Assembly (NCBI GenBank): GCA_014155875.1
Contig: JACEFZ010003484.1
Location: 50,001-114,000, forward strand
Direction: 5' to 3'
Length of the DNA: 64,000 bases
Source of the DNA: Cepaea nemoralis
Taxonomy: Eukaryota > Mollusca > Gastropoda > Stylommatophora > Helicidae
This document shows, piece by piece, positions 21,480 to 30,849 of the stretch. Positions within the stretch are counted from its first letter, which is position 1. Each line of letters begins with the position of its first letter. The notes beneath the pieces were generated by a model. The model saw only the letters and a list, made by a program, of their open reading frames with translations. It searched no databases and had not been told where the DNA came from. The position numbers and the translations under genes are program-made.

Positions 21480-21526
21480 TCTCCCTAGATGGAATCAGCA
21501 ACACGATTCTCCGTTGTGCTGCGCCA

Positions 21527-22966
21527 GTGATCTGTATATCACTAACCTATGTATATAACCAGTGTCTCACCAAAGGCCACTTTCCATCAGCTCTCACAAT
21601 AGCTAAACTGTACCCTCTTCTTAAATCTGGTTCATTTGACAATGGTCTCCCGAACAATTACAGACCCATTTCTTTACTACCATCACTATCTAAGCCACTA
21701 GAAAAACACATCCATAAAGTAACATTACAGTATTTAGTTTGCAACAAGCTTATTGTTGACAGCCAATCAGGATTTCGACCAAAATATTCTTGCCATACGG
21801 CCCTAACAAACATGATAGAAAATTGGCACGAGAGTATAAACAACAACAGTCTATGTGGAACTGTGTTTACTGATTTCAAGAAAGCATTTGATATGATAGA
21901 CCATGTTATTTTAATTAAAAAACTTGAGACAATGAAAATTGGCCCTAATGTAGTCATTCTAATATCATCTTTTCTATCGAACAGAAAGCAAGTAGTATCA
22001 CATAATAAATCGCTTTCTCAAACCACTACCTTCAATATTGGAGTACAGCAAGGCTCTATTCTTGGCCCTCTATTATTTGCCATATATATTAACGATCTAC
22101 CTTTGCATCTTTCATCGTCCTGCGATCTATTTGCAGACGACTGTACAGTGTACACAAACGCTGAAAACTGTATTTTACTGGAGTCGTCTTTACAACAAGA
22201 ATTAAATAATGTAGTTAGGTGGAGCTATTCAAACCGTATGCAAATTAACATCACTAAAACAAAATCAATGTTATTAACAACCAGACAAAGACTTCAAACT
22301 CTAAGCTCACACACATCACTTCAACTTCACATCGATAACATACCAGTAGAAAGTGTAATTGAGCACAAAACATTAGGCCTAATCATTGATAGAAACCTAA
22401 CCTTTAATTCCCACGTTCAAGCGCTCATTAAACAAACAGCGAAAAAAGTCTATCAACTCGCCAAAATTAAAAACTTCCTTGATGAGGACACAAGGAAACT
22501 ATTCTATACTTCTCATATTCAGACACACTTTGACTACTGCTCTACAATCTGGGACGGTTGTTCTAATTCAAACACCAAGCGACTTTACTCACTCCAGAAA
22601 CGGGCCATGAGTCTAATTTATAGCAAACATTTATCTGATAATCCCAGCCTGTATAAACGCCTTCAGTTACTACTACTCCGCAAACGCCTGCTTTTCAATA
22701 AAGCTAAACTAATTCACACAATCCTGCATCGGAATGCCCCAAATTACCTTTGGCCATTGTTTAAATATAATGCTAGACACAGTAAACGTTTAAACATATT
22801 ACACATTCCGAAGCCTAGGATTGACTTATACAAAACAAGCTTAACGTACTCTGCAGCTCAGCTATGGAACAATCTTCCACAAGAAATCAAAGACATCACA
22901 AATCCCTATTCATATAATCGCAAATTACTCGAATACTATCTCAGCACGGATTACCTTCCCCCATAA
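21527..22966 (+). CDS. Reverse transcriptase (ORF2, N-truncated) of LINE family 1, copy C
   Basis: 479-residue open frame with an intact RT domain order: KLYPLLKSGS and NYRPISLLPSLSKPLEKHI (fingers), QSGFRPKYSC, FTDFKKAFDMIDH, VQQGSILGPLLFAIYIND, the catalytic LFADDCTVYT near residue 205, then INITKTKSMLL, the FDYCSTIWDG C-terminal module and SLTYSAAQLWNNLPQEIKD. The frame continues upstream of the first ATG and across the insertion site, so the true start is lost. GVPQG is changed to GVQQG, a substitution in a conserved motif that may reduce activity. Confidence 0.88.
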   Translation: MICISLTYVYNQCLTKGHFPSALTIAKLYPLLKSGSFDNGLPNNYRPISLLPSLSKPLEKHIHKVTLQYLVCNKLIVDSQSGFRPKYSCHTALTNMIENWHESINNNSLCGTVFTDFKKAFDMIDHVILIKKLETMKIGPNVVILISSFLSNRKQVVSHNKSLSQTTTFNIGVQQGSILGPLLFAIYINDLPLHLSSSCDLFADDCTVYTNAENCILLESSLQQELNNVVRWSYSNRMQINITKTKSMLLTTRQRLQTLSSHTSLQLHIDNIPVESVIEHKTLGLIIDRNLTFNSHVQALIKQTAKKVYQLAKIKNFLDEDTRKLFYTSHIQTHFDYCSTIWDGCSNSNTKRLYSLQKRAMSLIYSKHLSDNPSLYKRLQLLLLRKRLLFNKAKLIHTILHRNAPNYLWPLFKYNARHSKRLNILHIPKPRIDLYKTSLTYSAAQLWNNLPQEIKDITNPYSYNRKLLEYYLSTDYLPP

Positions 22967-23290
22967 TAATAGTGATAATAATAATAACAACAAAACCCTA
23001 GTATAACAGCCAGTCCCCTTTTGGTAGGCCAGTATATTCCACATGGCTAATAAGTGTCAGACCATTATCTAATGTTACTGTGTCGTGTAGTTTTGATGTT
23101 CGCATTTTGTCCATGCCTTTTTAATGCATAAGTTTTATATTGTAGCTGTTCTCTGTTAGCCTTGAATGATGTGTGAATGAAATAATGTATGGAAGAGAGT
23201 GATAGAAGGGCAGAATGTTAGACGGGCCTGCGTGCCCAATTCTTAACCCTTTGAAAATAAAGTTTGTTCGTTCGTTCGTTCGTTCGTTCA

Positions 23291-23665
23291 TCTCATCTCA
23301 TCTCATCTCATCATGTTCCTCTTGTACTTTGCGGTGTTGAGGTGAAGTATAAATAGCGGGAGAGTGCCCACTTATGGGCTTCACGTATCTATATTCCCAT
23401 GGACTCTGTTATCTCTCCCCCCCCCCCCCCCCACACACGCACACATGCATAAACAACTATAAAACATATCGATCTACATACACATTCATAAATACATACA
23501 CAAATTACACACATACACACACTCACAGTTGTACACCTGCTCAATAACACACAAACACACACTCCGTCACGCAAACACATAGACCCATTCACAATCACAA
23601 GCATACTAAAACATTTGCTTATACATATATTCTCTCACTCCCTTACGCCCTCTCTCTTCCTCCTA

Positions 23666-23741
<76 letters not shown>

Positions 23742-24465
23742 CCTTTCTCTCTCTCTCTCTCTCACTCTCGTATATCCTCATTCATACATAAGACAAAGCA
23801 CACACACACTCACACACACCACACACACACACACAACACGCACACACACGCATAATAAACATATACGCACCAGCTCACAACCACAGACTAACATACATGT
23901 TGGAGGAACAGGCATTCAGATAGACATCCAGACATATTTTAAGGAAAGGTTGGGTGAAAATGAAAGAACTCCATCGAAACTTGTGACAGTTGTTCATTCT
24001 ACGCTAGGTGACTAATTAGGCAATCTTTGCGTGACCTCGTTACAGTAATGCCGCCACTTAAGTCTGGCCAGACACTCGTTAGCACATGCATACATGTACA
24101 CGGTGGGAGTGAGGGGGTGGGTGGGGGGAGACAACTAGATGGGAGTCTGAGAGAGTGTTAATGAGAAGGTGGCTGGGAAAATGCTGTCATTTATACGATA
24201 GACACACGGAATGACTGACAGGCAGGTATAATTTGGCAAATTGAAATAAGTTTGATATGACACATGTGTGCATATGTTAGGTTTAAATTGTTAGAGTGGT
24301 TTTCTCCCGTGATGTTAATTGCTATATTAGGCGATGTGTCGTTTAGTTTCTTACAATATGCAGACTTTAAACAGAGAAGCCACACACGCAAGGTTTCCCG
24401 CAATATTGTCTGAAAATGTTTCCGTTCAATCATAGTTCATACAAGTGCCACTACTTTTAGTGCAC
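23291..24465. repeat. Microsatellite-rich stretch
   Basis: (CATCT)n next to the LINE tail, a C run at about 23417-23432, CA-rich sequence, (CT)n at about 23670-23765 and (CA)n at about 23798-23850, then unique AT-rich DNA. No gene recognised. Confidence 0.8.
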
Positions 24466-24469
24466 AGGA

Positions 24470-24690
24470 TTGATTTTTGCGTGTGGATTAGCTTTCCCTA
24501 TTACCAGTGTCCTTCGCCATCAGGTAAACCCACTCCGACTTCAGAGGTGCTATAATATACGTCCCCAAGTCAAGGACGAGAAGTCAATATTCTAATCCAA
24601 CTTACCGGTTTAAGGGTTGAACCCGCTATCTCGGCATCAGCACACTGTATGTTTAAGAACGATGCTCTTGTCCATTCGGCCATGTTGATC
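24470..24690 (-). mobile_element. tRNA-derived SINE, family S1, copy 1
   Basis: On the minus strand an A box (TGGCCGAATGG, near 24679) is followed by a B box (GGTTCAACCC, near 24617), then a body containing the reverse of CCACTCCGACTTCAGAGGT and ACCAGTGTCCTTCGCCATCA. The body is shared with the copy at 44.8-45.0 kb. Cloverleaf pairing is poor, so this is not a tRNA gene. Confidence 0.7.
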
Positions 24691-24952
24691 TTAATTGGCT
24701 GACATATTTTGCATCATCATGTGTAGAGTTATATATTGCATGAAGTGAATAGATGGATCAGGTTTTGGCTGACAAATACGAGATAACCCACATAGTCTCT
24801 GATACTGAACCAATGTGGAGCAATGGAGTCCCGATAGCAATCTCAGAGCCACTGGCAACTGCCAGTTCACATGTCAGCTTCAGTAATCCATCCAGTCACT
24901 TCACAGTCGAGTGTGACAGGCGACGTTTAGGTAAATCAAAACAATTTATTCC

Positions 24953-24953
<1 letters not shown>

Positions 24954-24993
<40 letters not shown>
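24954..24993. repeat. (ATC)n microsatellite
   Basis: About 13 ATC units at the 3' end of an antisense RTE-like LINE fragment; probably its tail. Confidence 0.9.
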
Positions 24994-24994
<1 letters not shown>

Positions 24995-25190
24995 ATTCAT
25001 ATGTCTTGCCGTCTGGCGTGGACCAGCATGCTTTTCCATAATGTAAATCTCCGTCATGGATGAGTTCATATGTTGACTCCCTTCCGTGCCATGACACAAG
25101 AATGTCATGAATCTTCTCTCGCTGTCTTCCTCTATCTCTCTTTCCACAAATCTTTCCGGTGGTCACAGCAAGTTCTAGTTTTTATTTTCT
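24994..25190 (-). pseudogene. RTE-like LINE 3' end fragment
   Basis: Antisense translation: VTTGKICGKRDRGRQREK, then SWHGRESTYELIHD and a short end running into the (GAT)n tail. It matches the termini at 28.8-29.2 kb and 48.1-48.3 kb (VTTGK...GRxR.KYLDGLAxWHGRD). Strongly 5' truncated. Confidence 0.75.
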
Positions 25191-25478
25191 CTTTATGTCG
25201 CCAGAAATAATGACTGCTTTTTTTTCCAATTTGTGATAAGTTGTCTTTGCGAATTAGCCTCCCTAAAAATGTCCAGATTTATTTAGTGAATTCAGTTAGT
25301 GAATTGCTTTCGTGAATTTGATTGTGTGGGGCAATCTTTCGGAAAATCAATACAATTCATTTTTTTTTAATTGAAGGAATATACAGAATCCACAACGAAT
25401 ATAGTCTGCAGCAAACATTTGTCAAGTCATTCATATGTAATTATAATATCAGTGGTGGAAGCCGCAGTGCCGTTTTTA

Positions 25479-27745
25479 CGCAGGTTTACGGCACTGTGAA
25501 TCATAAGAGGCAGGACTGGTTTGCGGCCAACAGCGAGAATCTGCAGCCCTTGATTGATAAGAAGAAGAAAGCTCTCTTAAGAAACAAGGAAAGACCAACG
25601 CGTAACACTCTTGAGTGAGCTTAGGCGAGCTAGAAAGGATGTGCAAAAGGCTGCCAGGCAGTGTGCAAATGATTATTGGATCAAGTTATGTGAGTCCATT
25701 CAAATCGCAAGTGATAAGGGAGACATAAGAAGCATGTATGAAGGAATAAAGAAAGCCTGTGGTCCAGTGATCAAAAGAAGTGCACCATTGAAAACCTTCA
25801 CTGGAGAAATCATCACTGATAAGAAACAGCAGATGGACAGATGGGTAGAGCACTATTTGGAGCTTTACTCAAGTGAGACCAAACTAGCGGATGATGCCCT
25901 CAACGCCATAGAGGCTCTACCAACTCTTGACCACCTCGACACACTTCCCACCATAACAGAAGTTAAGTGTGCTATAAATGAACTTGCATCTGGCAAGGCT
26001 CCAGGTAAGGATGGGATTCCAATAGAGGTTATCAGGAGTGGGCAAGACACACTCACTATACAGATCCACCAGCTAATAGAGCTATGCTGGCGTGAAGGAC
26101 AAGTCCCACAGGATTTCAAAGATTCAAGCATCATAACACTGTACAAGACAAGGGCGATCGGAGCGACTGCAACAACTATAGGGGTATATCACTTCTGTGT
26201 ATTGTTGGAAAAGTATTTGCCAGAATTGTTCTGCGCAGACTTCAAGTCCTAGGAGATCAAGTCTACCCCGAATCACAGTGTGGCTTTCGACAGAACCGGT
26301 CTACCACTGATATGATATTCTCATTGCGACAAATGCAAGAAAAATGCCGTGAACAGAATCAACCACTGTTTATTGCCTTCATCGACCTCACAAAGGCATT
26401 TGATTTGGTCAGTCGTGAGGGTCTGTTCAAGGCACTAAAGAAGATTGGCTGCCCACCAACTCTTCTGTCCATTGTGGAATCGTTCCACACAGGCATGAAG
26501 GGTATAATCAAGTTTGATGGTGCAACTTCTGAAGAATTTGAAATCAAGAGTGGAGGTAAGCAAGGTTGTGTACTAGCTCCCACCCTCTTTGGAATATACT
26601 TTTCACTTCTACTGAAATATGCATTTCATGATCAGGATGGTGGTATATACATTCACTCACGCTCAGATGGCGGCCTCTACAATGCTCAGAGATTGAAGGC
26701 TAAGACCAAAGTTAGGAGGGTACTGATCAGAGAGTTGCTTTTTGCAGATGATGCTGCAGTTACGACCCACTCTGAGGAAGAATTGCAATGTCTACTATCT
26801 GCATTCTCCAATGCTTGTTCTGAATTTGGTTTAACAATTAGCAAAAAGAAGACACAGATTATGTCACAAGGTGCACATGGGGTACCATCAATCTTTATTG
26901 ACGACGCCGAACTAGAGATAGTAGACCATTTTACATATCTAGGATCAGTGGTAAATAGCAAATTATCCCTAGATCAGGAAATCAACATCCGGATTGGTAA
27001 GGCAGCAACAACAATGAACAGGTTAAGAAAAAGAGTCTGGGAGAACAGGAAGCTTACTGCCAAAACAAAAGTCCTTGTCTATCAAGCCTGTGTCCTTAGT
27101 ACTCTTCTCTATGGCAGTGAAACCTGGACAACTTACTCACACCAAGAGAACAACTTAAACAGCTTTCATATGCGGTGTCTGCGAAGAATTCTTGGTATTA
27201 AGTGGCAAGACAAAATCACAAATACTGAAGTATTGGAAAGATCAGGTTGTGTGACAGTTTATTCCATGCTCAGTCTTCGTAGACTTAGATGGATAGGACA
27301 TCTTAGGAGGATGGATGATGGTAGAATACCAAAGGATATCTTTTTTGGTGAATTACAGATGGGTAAGAGATCTCAGGGTCGGCCTCTACTACGATACAAA
27401 GATGTGTGTAAGCGGGACATGATTGATACTGGCATTGATAATGCACATTGGGAGCAAGTCGCCGCTGAACGTGTTGCATGGAGGGCAAATATCAGAAATG
27501 GAATAAAGTCAAAGGAGAAAATTATTGCAGAAAAGTCACACACCAAGCGTTTGAGACGTAAGATGGTGCATGATGGTGGAAATGACCACGTGTTCACATG
27601 CACCCACTGTGAACGGACATTTACAGCGCAAATTGGCCTTATCAGTCACACTCGCTACCGCCATAGTTAAAAGTTATTATGCCTTTTTGAAGCACAAACT
27701 ATCGTCTGTCAAGACGGCAAGGTGCCAATGAGTGAGAGTGAGTGA
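25479..27745 (+). pseudogene. C2H2-type APE LINE (family 2), frameshifted copy
   Basis: 5'-truncated sense copy of the element at 54.2-58.2 kb. It starts at GGTTTACGGCACTGTGAAT, equivalent to the region just before the RT, and runs to the 3' UTR and a (GTGA)n-like tail at about 27730-27745. The single ORF is split into three frames: about 25485-25617, 25611-26160 and 26150-27670. The RT keeps IALIDLTKAFD-like IAFIDLTKAFDLVS, KQGCVLAPTLFGIYFS and LFADDA. One change, SGGKQGC for SGVKQGC, lies in a conserved motif. Confidence 0.88.
26312..27670 (+). CDS. RT palm, C-terminal domain and C2H2 finger of family 2 LINE (fragment)
   Basis: 452-residue open frame: FIAFIDLTKAFDLVSREGLF, KQGCVLAPTLFGIYFSLLLK, catalytic LLFADDAAV near residue 145, DHFTYLGSVVNSK, YGSETWTTYS, LRRLRWIGHLRRMDDGRIPK and GKRSQGRPLLRYKD. 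The last 25 residues form one C2H2 finger (CTHCERTFTAQIG then H-x4-H). The first third of the polymerase lies in other frames, so the protein cannot be made whole. Confidence 0.85.
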   Translation: MIFSLRQMQEKCREQNQPLFIAFIDLTKAFDLVSREGLFKALKKIGCPPTLLSIVESFHTGMKGIIKFDGATSEEFEIKSGGKQGCVLAPTLFGIYFSLLLKYAFHDQDGGIYIHSRSDGGLYNAQRLKAKTKVRRVLIRELLFADDAAVTTHSEEELQCLLSAFSNACSEFGLTISKKKTQIMSQGAHGVPSIFIDDAELEIVDHFTYLGSVVNSKLSLDQEINIRIGKAATTMNRLRKRVWENRKLTAKTKVLVYQACVLSTLLYGSETWTTYSHQENNLNSFHMRCLRRILGIKWQDKITNTEVLERSGCVTVYSMLSLRRLRWIGHLRRMDDGRIPKDIFFGELQMGKRSQGRPLLRYKDVCKRDMIDTGIDNAHWEQVAAERVAWRANIRNGIKSKEKIIAEKSHTKRLRRKMVHDGGNDHVFTCTHCERTFTAQIGLISHTRYRHS

Positions 27746-28384
27746 GGTGGAAGCCGAGACTTCACTGTGACTGTACGCTTGCCTACAGACCTGGTTGGCA
27801 TGTGTTCGGACTCTCATCGATACGTGGAAATGTTTCCTCCCCCCACAGAAGGGTTGGGGTCGTAAATCGAACCAGCATCACGTGTGTACAAGGAAGTTCC
27901 TATGGAGTAAAGTCGAGAGTTACGCATCGAGTATCATTGAGTCTAAACATATGCGATTAGCACCATGTACACTATAAACCTCATGGAGTGACAAGGGGTC
28001 ATAATATTGGCGAAAGTATTTGTTTAGCAGTAATAGTATTAGTGATGACAATAATAATAATTCAATTAGTGATAAAATTAATACCACTGATACTCATTGT
28101 AGTAGTAGCAGTACAGGTAGTATCATTAGTAGTAGCAACAGCAACAGCGGCAGCAGTAGCAGTGGTGGTGGTATTAGTAGGAACAGCAGCAAAAATAGTG
28201 TTAGTCAACACATGGTGTACACAAGTCCGGGTCTCTGGCCGGGGGGTAGTGCACACAGTTTCGTAACCTGACCCACGGGTTCGAAGTCACTCACAGAGCA
28301 GATCGCTTTGTGTTAATTATCGCAACGGTTTGAGCGTCCGCCTTTCAGAAAGTAATATCAACCTATTAACCTAAGATTGCCGGT
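27746..28384. other. Unassigned stretch with (AGT/AGC)-rich tract
   Basis: No gene recognised. A degenerate AGT/AGC trinucleotide tract runs from about 28085 to 28200. A B-box-like GGGTTCGAAGTC at about 28277 hints at a SINE remnant. Confidence 0.5.
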
Positions 28385-28620
28385 CTTCCTGGCCTAGAGG
28401 TTTAACGGCTTTCAACGTAATCTCGTTTATCCACGTGGGGTAACGCAGCGCGCGAGAATTGGAAGCGGTTCTCGGCGCGTTGGTAATTTACGGGATAAGT
28501 GAGCCGGCCGCTCAGAAAGCAATGGCAAACAACTGAGCGTAATCTTGCCAAGAAATTAACGACAGCGGTAAAGTGCTGGTGTTGACAGCGATGTCCTGTA
28601 AAGGATATGCGAAAGAAAAA
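28385..28620 (+). mobile_element. SINE family S2, copy 1
   Basis: Starts with an A-box-like TGGCCTAGAGG (28390-28400). The body has CGCGCGAGAATTGGAAGCGG, CAATGGCAAACAACTGAGCG and TCTTGCCAAGA, and ends in GATGTCCTGTAAAGGATATG and GCGAAAGAAAAACA. Three further copies or pieces lie at 28635-28712, 29521-29650 (inverted) and 35300-35552. No good B box is retained, so the tRNA origin of the head is tentative. Confidence 0.72.
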
Positions 28621-28634
28621 CACCCCCCAAAAAC

Positions 28635-28712
28635 ATAAGATTGCCTAGAAAATTACAAACAGCCAATAAATGCTGGGATTGCTTGCAAAGTCCTATATAG
28701 GTCATACAACTA
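28635..28712 (+). repeat. SINE family S2, 3' part only
   Basis: AGATTGCCTAGAAAATTACA followed by a decayed TGCTGGGATTGCTTGCAAAG and TCCTATATAGGTC, aligning with the last 75 bases of the copy just upstream. It is a diverged second 3' end, by partial duplication or an older insertion. Confidence 0.5.
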
Positions 28713-28792
28713 TGTTTAACATGTGCATCATCATCATTACATAGCAAGATATTTGCAGTTCTTCTACCTCGGGGATATTACCTTCCTAAGTT

Positions 28793-29190
28793 ATGTATAG
28801 TCAGGCTGAAAAACATCTGGTGGCTGCAGAAATGTGGTTTCTGAGGAAAATGCAAAGAATACCATGGACAGACAGAAAAACCAATGACCAAGTACTACAG
28901 GAGACAAATGAACATCGTAAATTGATTAGAGAAATTAGACGTAGACAGTCAAAATTTTTTGGACATGTTATGAGAAGAAACGGACTGGAGAACTTAGTGA
29001 CAACTGGCAAGATCGAGGGGAATAGACCAAGAGGAAGATCGAGAGGAAAATACCTGGATGGCTTGGCCACATGGCATGGACGAGACAGGAACACTGAGCT
29101 GATCCACGGCTGTGGTGATCGAGTGAAATGGCGAGTCATGACCGCCCACGCTTTACGGCATGGCACATGATTGATTGATTGAGTTATGTA
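28793..29190 (+). pseudogene. RTE-like LINE 3' end with (ATTG)n tail
   Basis: 125-residue frame: MWFLRKMQRIPWTDRKTND, IREIRRRQSKFFGHVMRRNG, LENLVTTGKIEGNRPRGRSR, KYLDGLATWHGRDRNTELIH and a WRVMTAHALRHGT end, directly followed by TGATTGATTGATTGAG. It lacks the RT domain and is therefore a 5'-truncated insertion. The end sequence defines the group to which the pieces at 25.0 and 48.1 kb belong. Confidence 0.82.
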
Positions 29191-29284
29191 TAATGGCTGT
29201 GATACAAATTGCCTTAGTTAGTCATGTATTATTGATTATTTTCCAAGCGTTTTAGTGCATATTGTTCTTTTGTTGTCTAAGATT

Positions 29285-29420
29285 AGCTTCATACGTGATG
29301 TTTAATAAAATAATGCATGAAGGAAAAGAGAGAAGAAGGGCAGAATGTCAGACAGACCTGCGTGCCCAATTCTTAACCCTTTGAAAATAAAGATTTTTCG
29401 CTTGTTCGTTCGTTCATTGC
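29285..29420 (+). mobile_element. LINE family 1, 3' UTR only
   Basis: Carries GGGCAGAATGTCAGACAGAC, CTGCGTGCCCAATTCTTAAC, CCTTTGAAAATAAAG and a decayed TTCG tail. It is an extreme 5' truncation of the family seen at 16-23 kb, about 135 bp long. Confidence 0.8.
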
Positions 29421-29520
29421 TTAGTGTGTCTTCGTTGGTTTGCATCGTTCTCAACTGCTTCTACCACGAATCAGGCCTAGATGTTCTTTCAAAGTTAACA
29501 CGTGCATTTATTAAGTTATT

Positions 29521-29650
29521 TAGTTGCATATCCTTTACAATACGTTGCAGTCAACTCCAGCATTGTTTAAAGCTGTTTGTGATTCCTGGGTAATTATACG
29601 TTCAGTAATACGCCATTGTTTTCTGAACAATCTGCACTCATACTATTGTA
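29521..29650 (-). mobile_element. SINE family S2, partial inverted copy
   Basis: Inverted: GCATATCCTTTACAATACG, CAACTCCAGCATTG and TACGCCATTGTTTTCTGAAC correspond to the 3' half of the 28.4-kb copy. It ends at the tail side near 29521; the head is lost. Confidence 0.65.
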
Positions 29651-29969
29651 CGGAAACCAACTCAAGGCGGTCTGCTTCCAAATCGCCCGCAGCTGTGTTA
29701 CGAATGCAGTATGTGGGATTACGAATTACATTCATAACCCCTTCGCCACAGAGTCGGTACAGATATAAAAACAATTTCCAATCGACAGACAACATGGGAG
29801 CATCGCTGAAGTGCACCAAACTCTATGGTGTGTTATTAGATGAATTTGGAAACATCGCAAAGAGAATAATACACGAAATATAATCATTATCATGTGCCAC
29901 GTCGATAAGCATGGAAAGTAATAGTTCGTTATTTCACACGAGCATTATGGTTTGGGGTCAGATGTGTGG

Positions 29970-30170
29970 AAATTTAAACAATATGAAATAACACAAAGTA
30001 ATGTAACTTAACAAAACACAATTACGAAACACACAGGACGGTGTGGTGATTAGCTTTCATCGGCAAACAAATACATACACAAAACACAACATATAATCAC
30101 GCGGAAGTCCCTTCAGTGACAATATTTATGCATAAGAACGGGATGAGAAGAATGAAAAGATTAACACAAT
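29970..30170 (+). repeat. Diverged copy of the arm of the 48.7-51.9 kb inverted-repeat element
   Basis: GGAAATTTAAACAATATGAA, AACACAAAGTAATG, GATTAGCTTTCATCGGCAAA and CACAAAACACAACATATAATC match the arm at 48.72-48.87 kb at perhaps 75-80% identity. Homology extends a little to the left of the arm there, so this copy retains more of the terminus. Confidence 0.6.
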
Positions 30171-30849
30171 TAGAACAATGAAGAGATCATCCAAATTTGA
30201 AGGGGGAAATAACGGTTTTTACTACATCTCCCAGAATTCCAGGCTGTGAAACTAACATGAATGTCACCTTGATACACTTATATAGACAGCCAGTGGGAGT
30301 CTGTGGTGCACGGGGACCGGGGTAGGGGATGGTAACGTGTCAGAGAAGATCCCAGGTAAATGAGTGGAAGTGGTACATGAACACGGGGAGAAACTTAAAG
30401 GCGGGAAACTGGAAGCAATGGAGATGTGATGGTGGTCCGAGAGTGAAATCTAAGAGGGAGTGCCCCGGTGGATGTCCGTACAATGCATGGACGTGAGCCA
30501 GTAAAGGGTTGGCCATATTAGACAAATGTTCAAGAGCACTGATGTGTGCACCTAAGTATGATGGTGTTAATAATGAAACTCATTTTCTGTGCTCCTTGAA
30601 GTGTGTAGCAAGGGAATCCTAAAGTATGGGTGGACTGATACGTGTGAGCGCACATAAATACATCTACACACATCATGAAACATTCATATAACTATCTACA
30701 TACATATGTATATCGTATATATGAGAAAAGAGAGAAAGGGGAAAGAGAAGGGGAGGAGAGGTGAGGGGAGTTAGTTTTAGACTTCTTCCTCTTCTGATTT
30801 CGTTTGCATGAAATATGTCTATGACTGCAATGTTGTCTCTTGTATGAAT
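30171..30849. other. No recognisable feature
   Basis: Unique sequence with a purine-rich patch at about 30722-30770. No gene or element could be supported. Confidence 0.5.

Larger units (their letters stand above)
20351..21485. mobile_element. Palindrome-ended insertion (MULE-like) carrying 28S rRNA 3' end
   Basis: Flanked by a perfect 9-bp duplication TAGATGGAA (20342-20350 and 21486-21494). The empty site is visible in LINE copies A and B near 8837 and 18233. The ends are imperfect inverted repeats (start CGAAGTGTCTATTCGTAG; end, read on the other strand, GGGAGAGTTTATTCGTAG) and consist of tandem 28-bp palindromes. The interior holds 366 bp of 28S rRNA, a short CT-rich stretch and about 350 bp of unrecognised DNA. 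No transposase. A 9-bp duplication fits Mutator-like elements but the class is inferred. Confidence 0.7.
20254..23290 (+). mobile_element. LINE family 1 (CR1/L2-like), copy C
   Basis: Sense copy, 5' truncated at the beginning of the RT region. The 3' end has a GAAAATAAAG signal and a (GTTC)n tail at about 23262-23288. The sequence TCATCTCATC flanks the element on both sides, within a short CATCT repeat on the right, and is the likely target duplication. The copy is split at 20350 by a 1,135-bp insertion but its RT frame downstream is open to the stop at 22966, so it is the best preserved RT of this family in the window. Confidence 0.88.
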
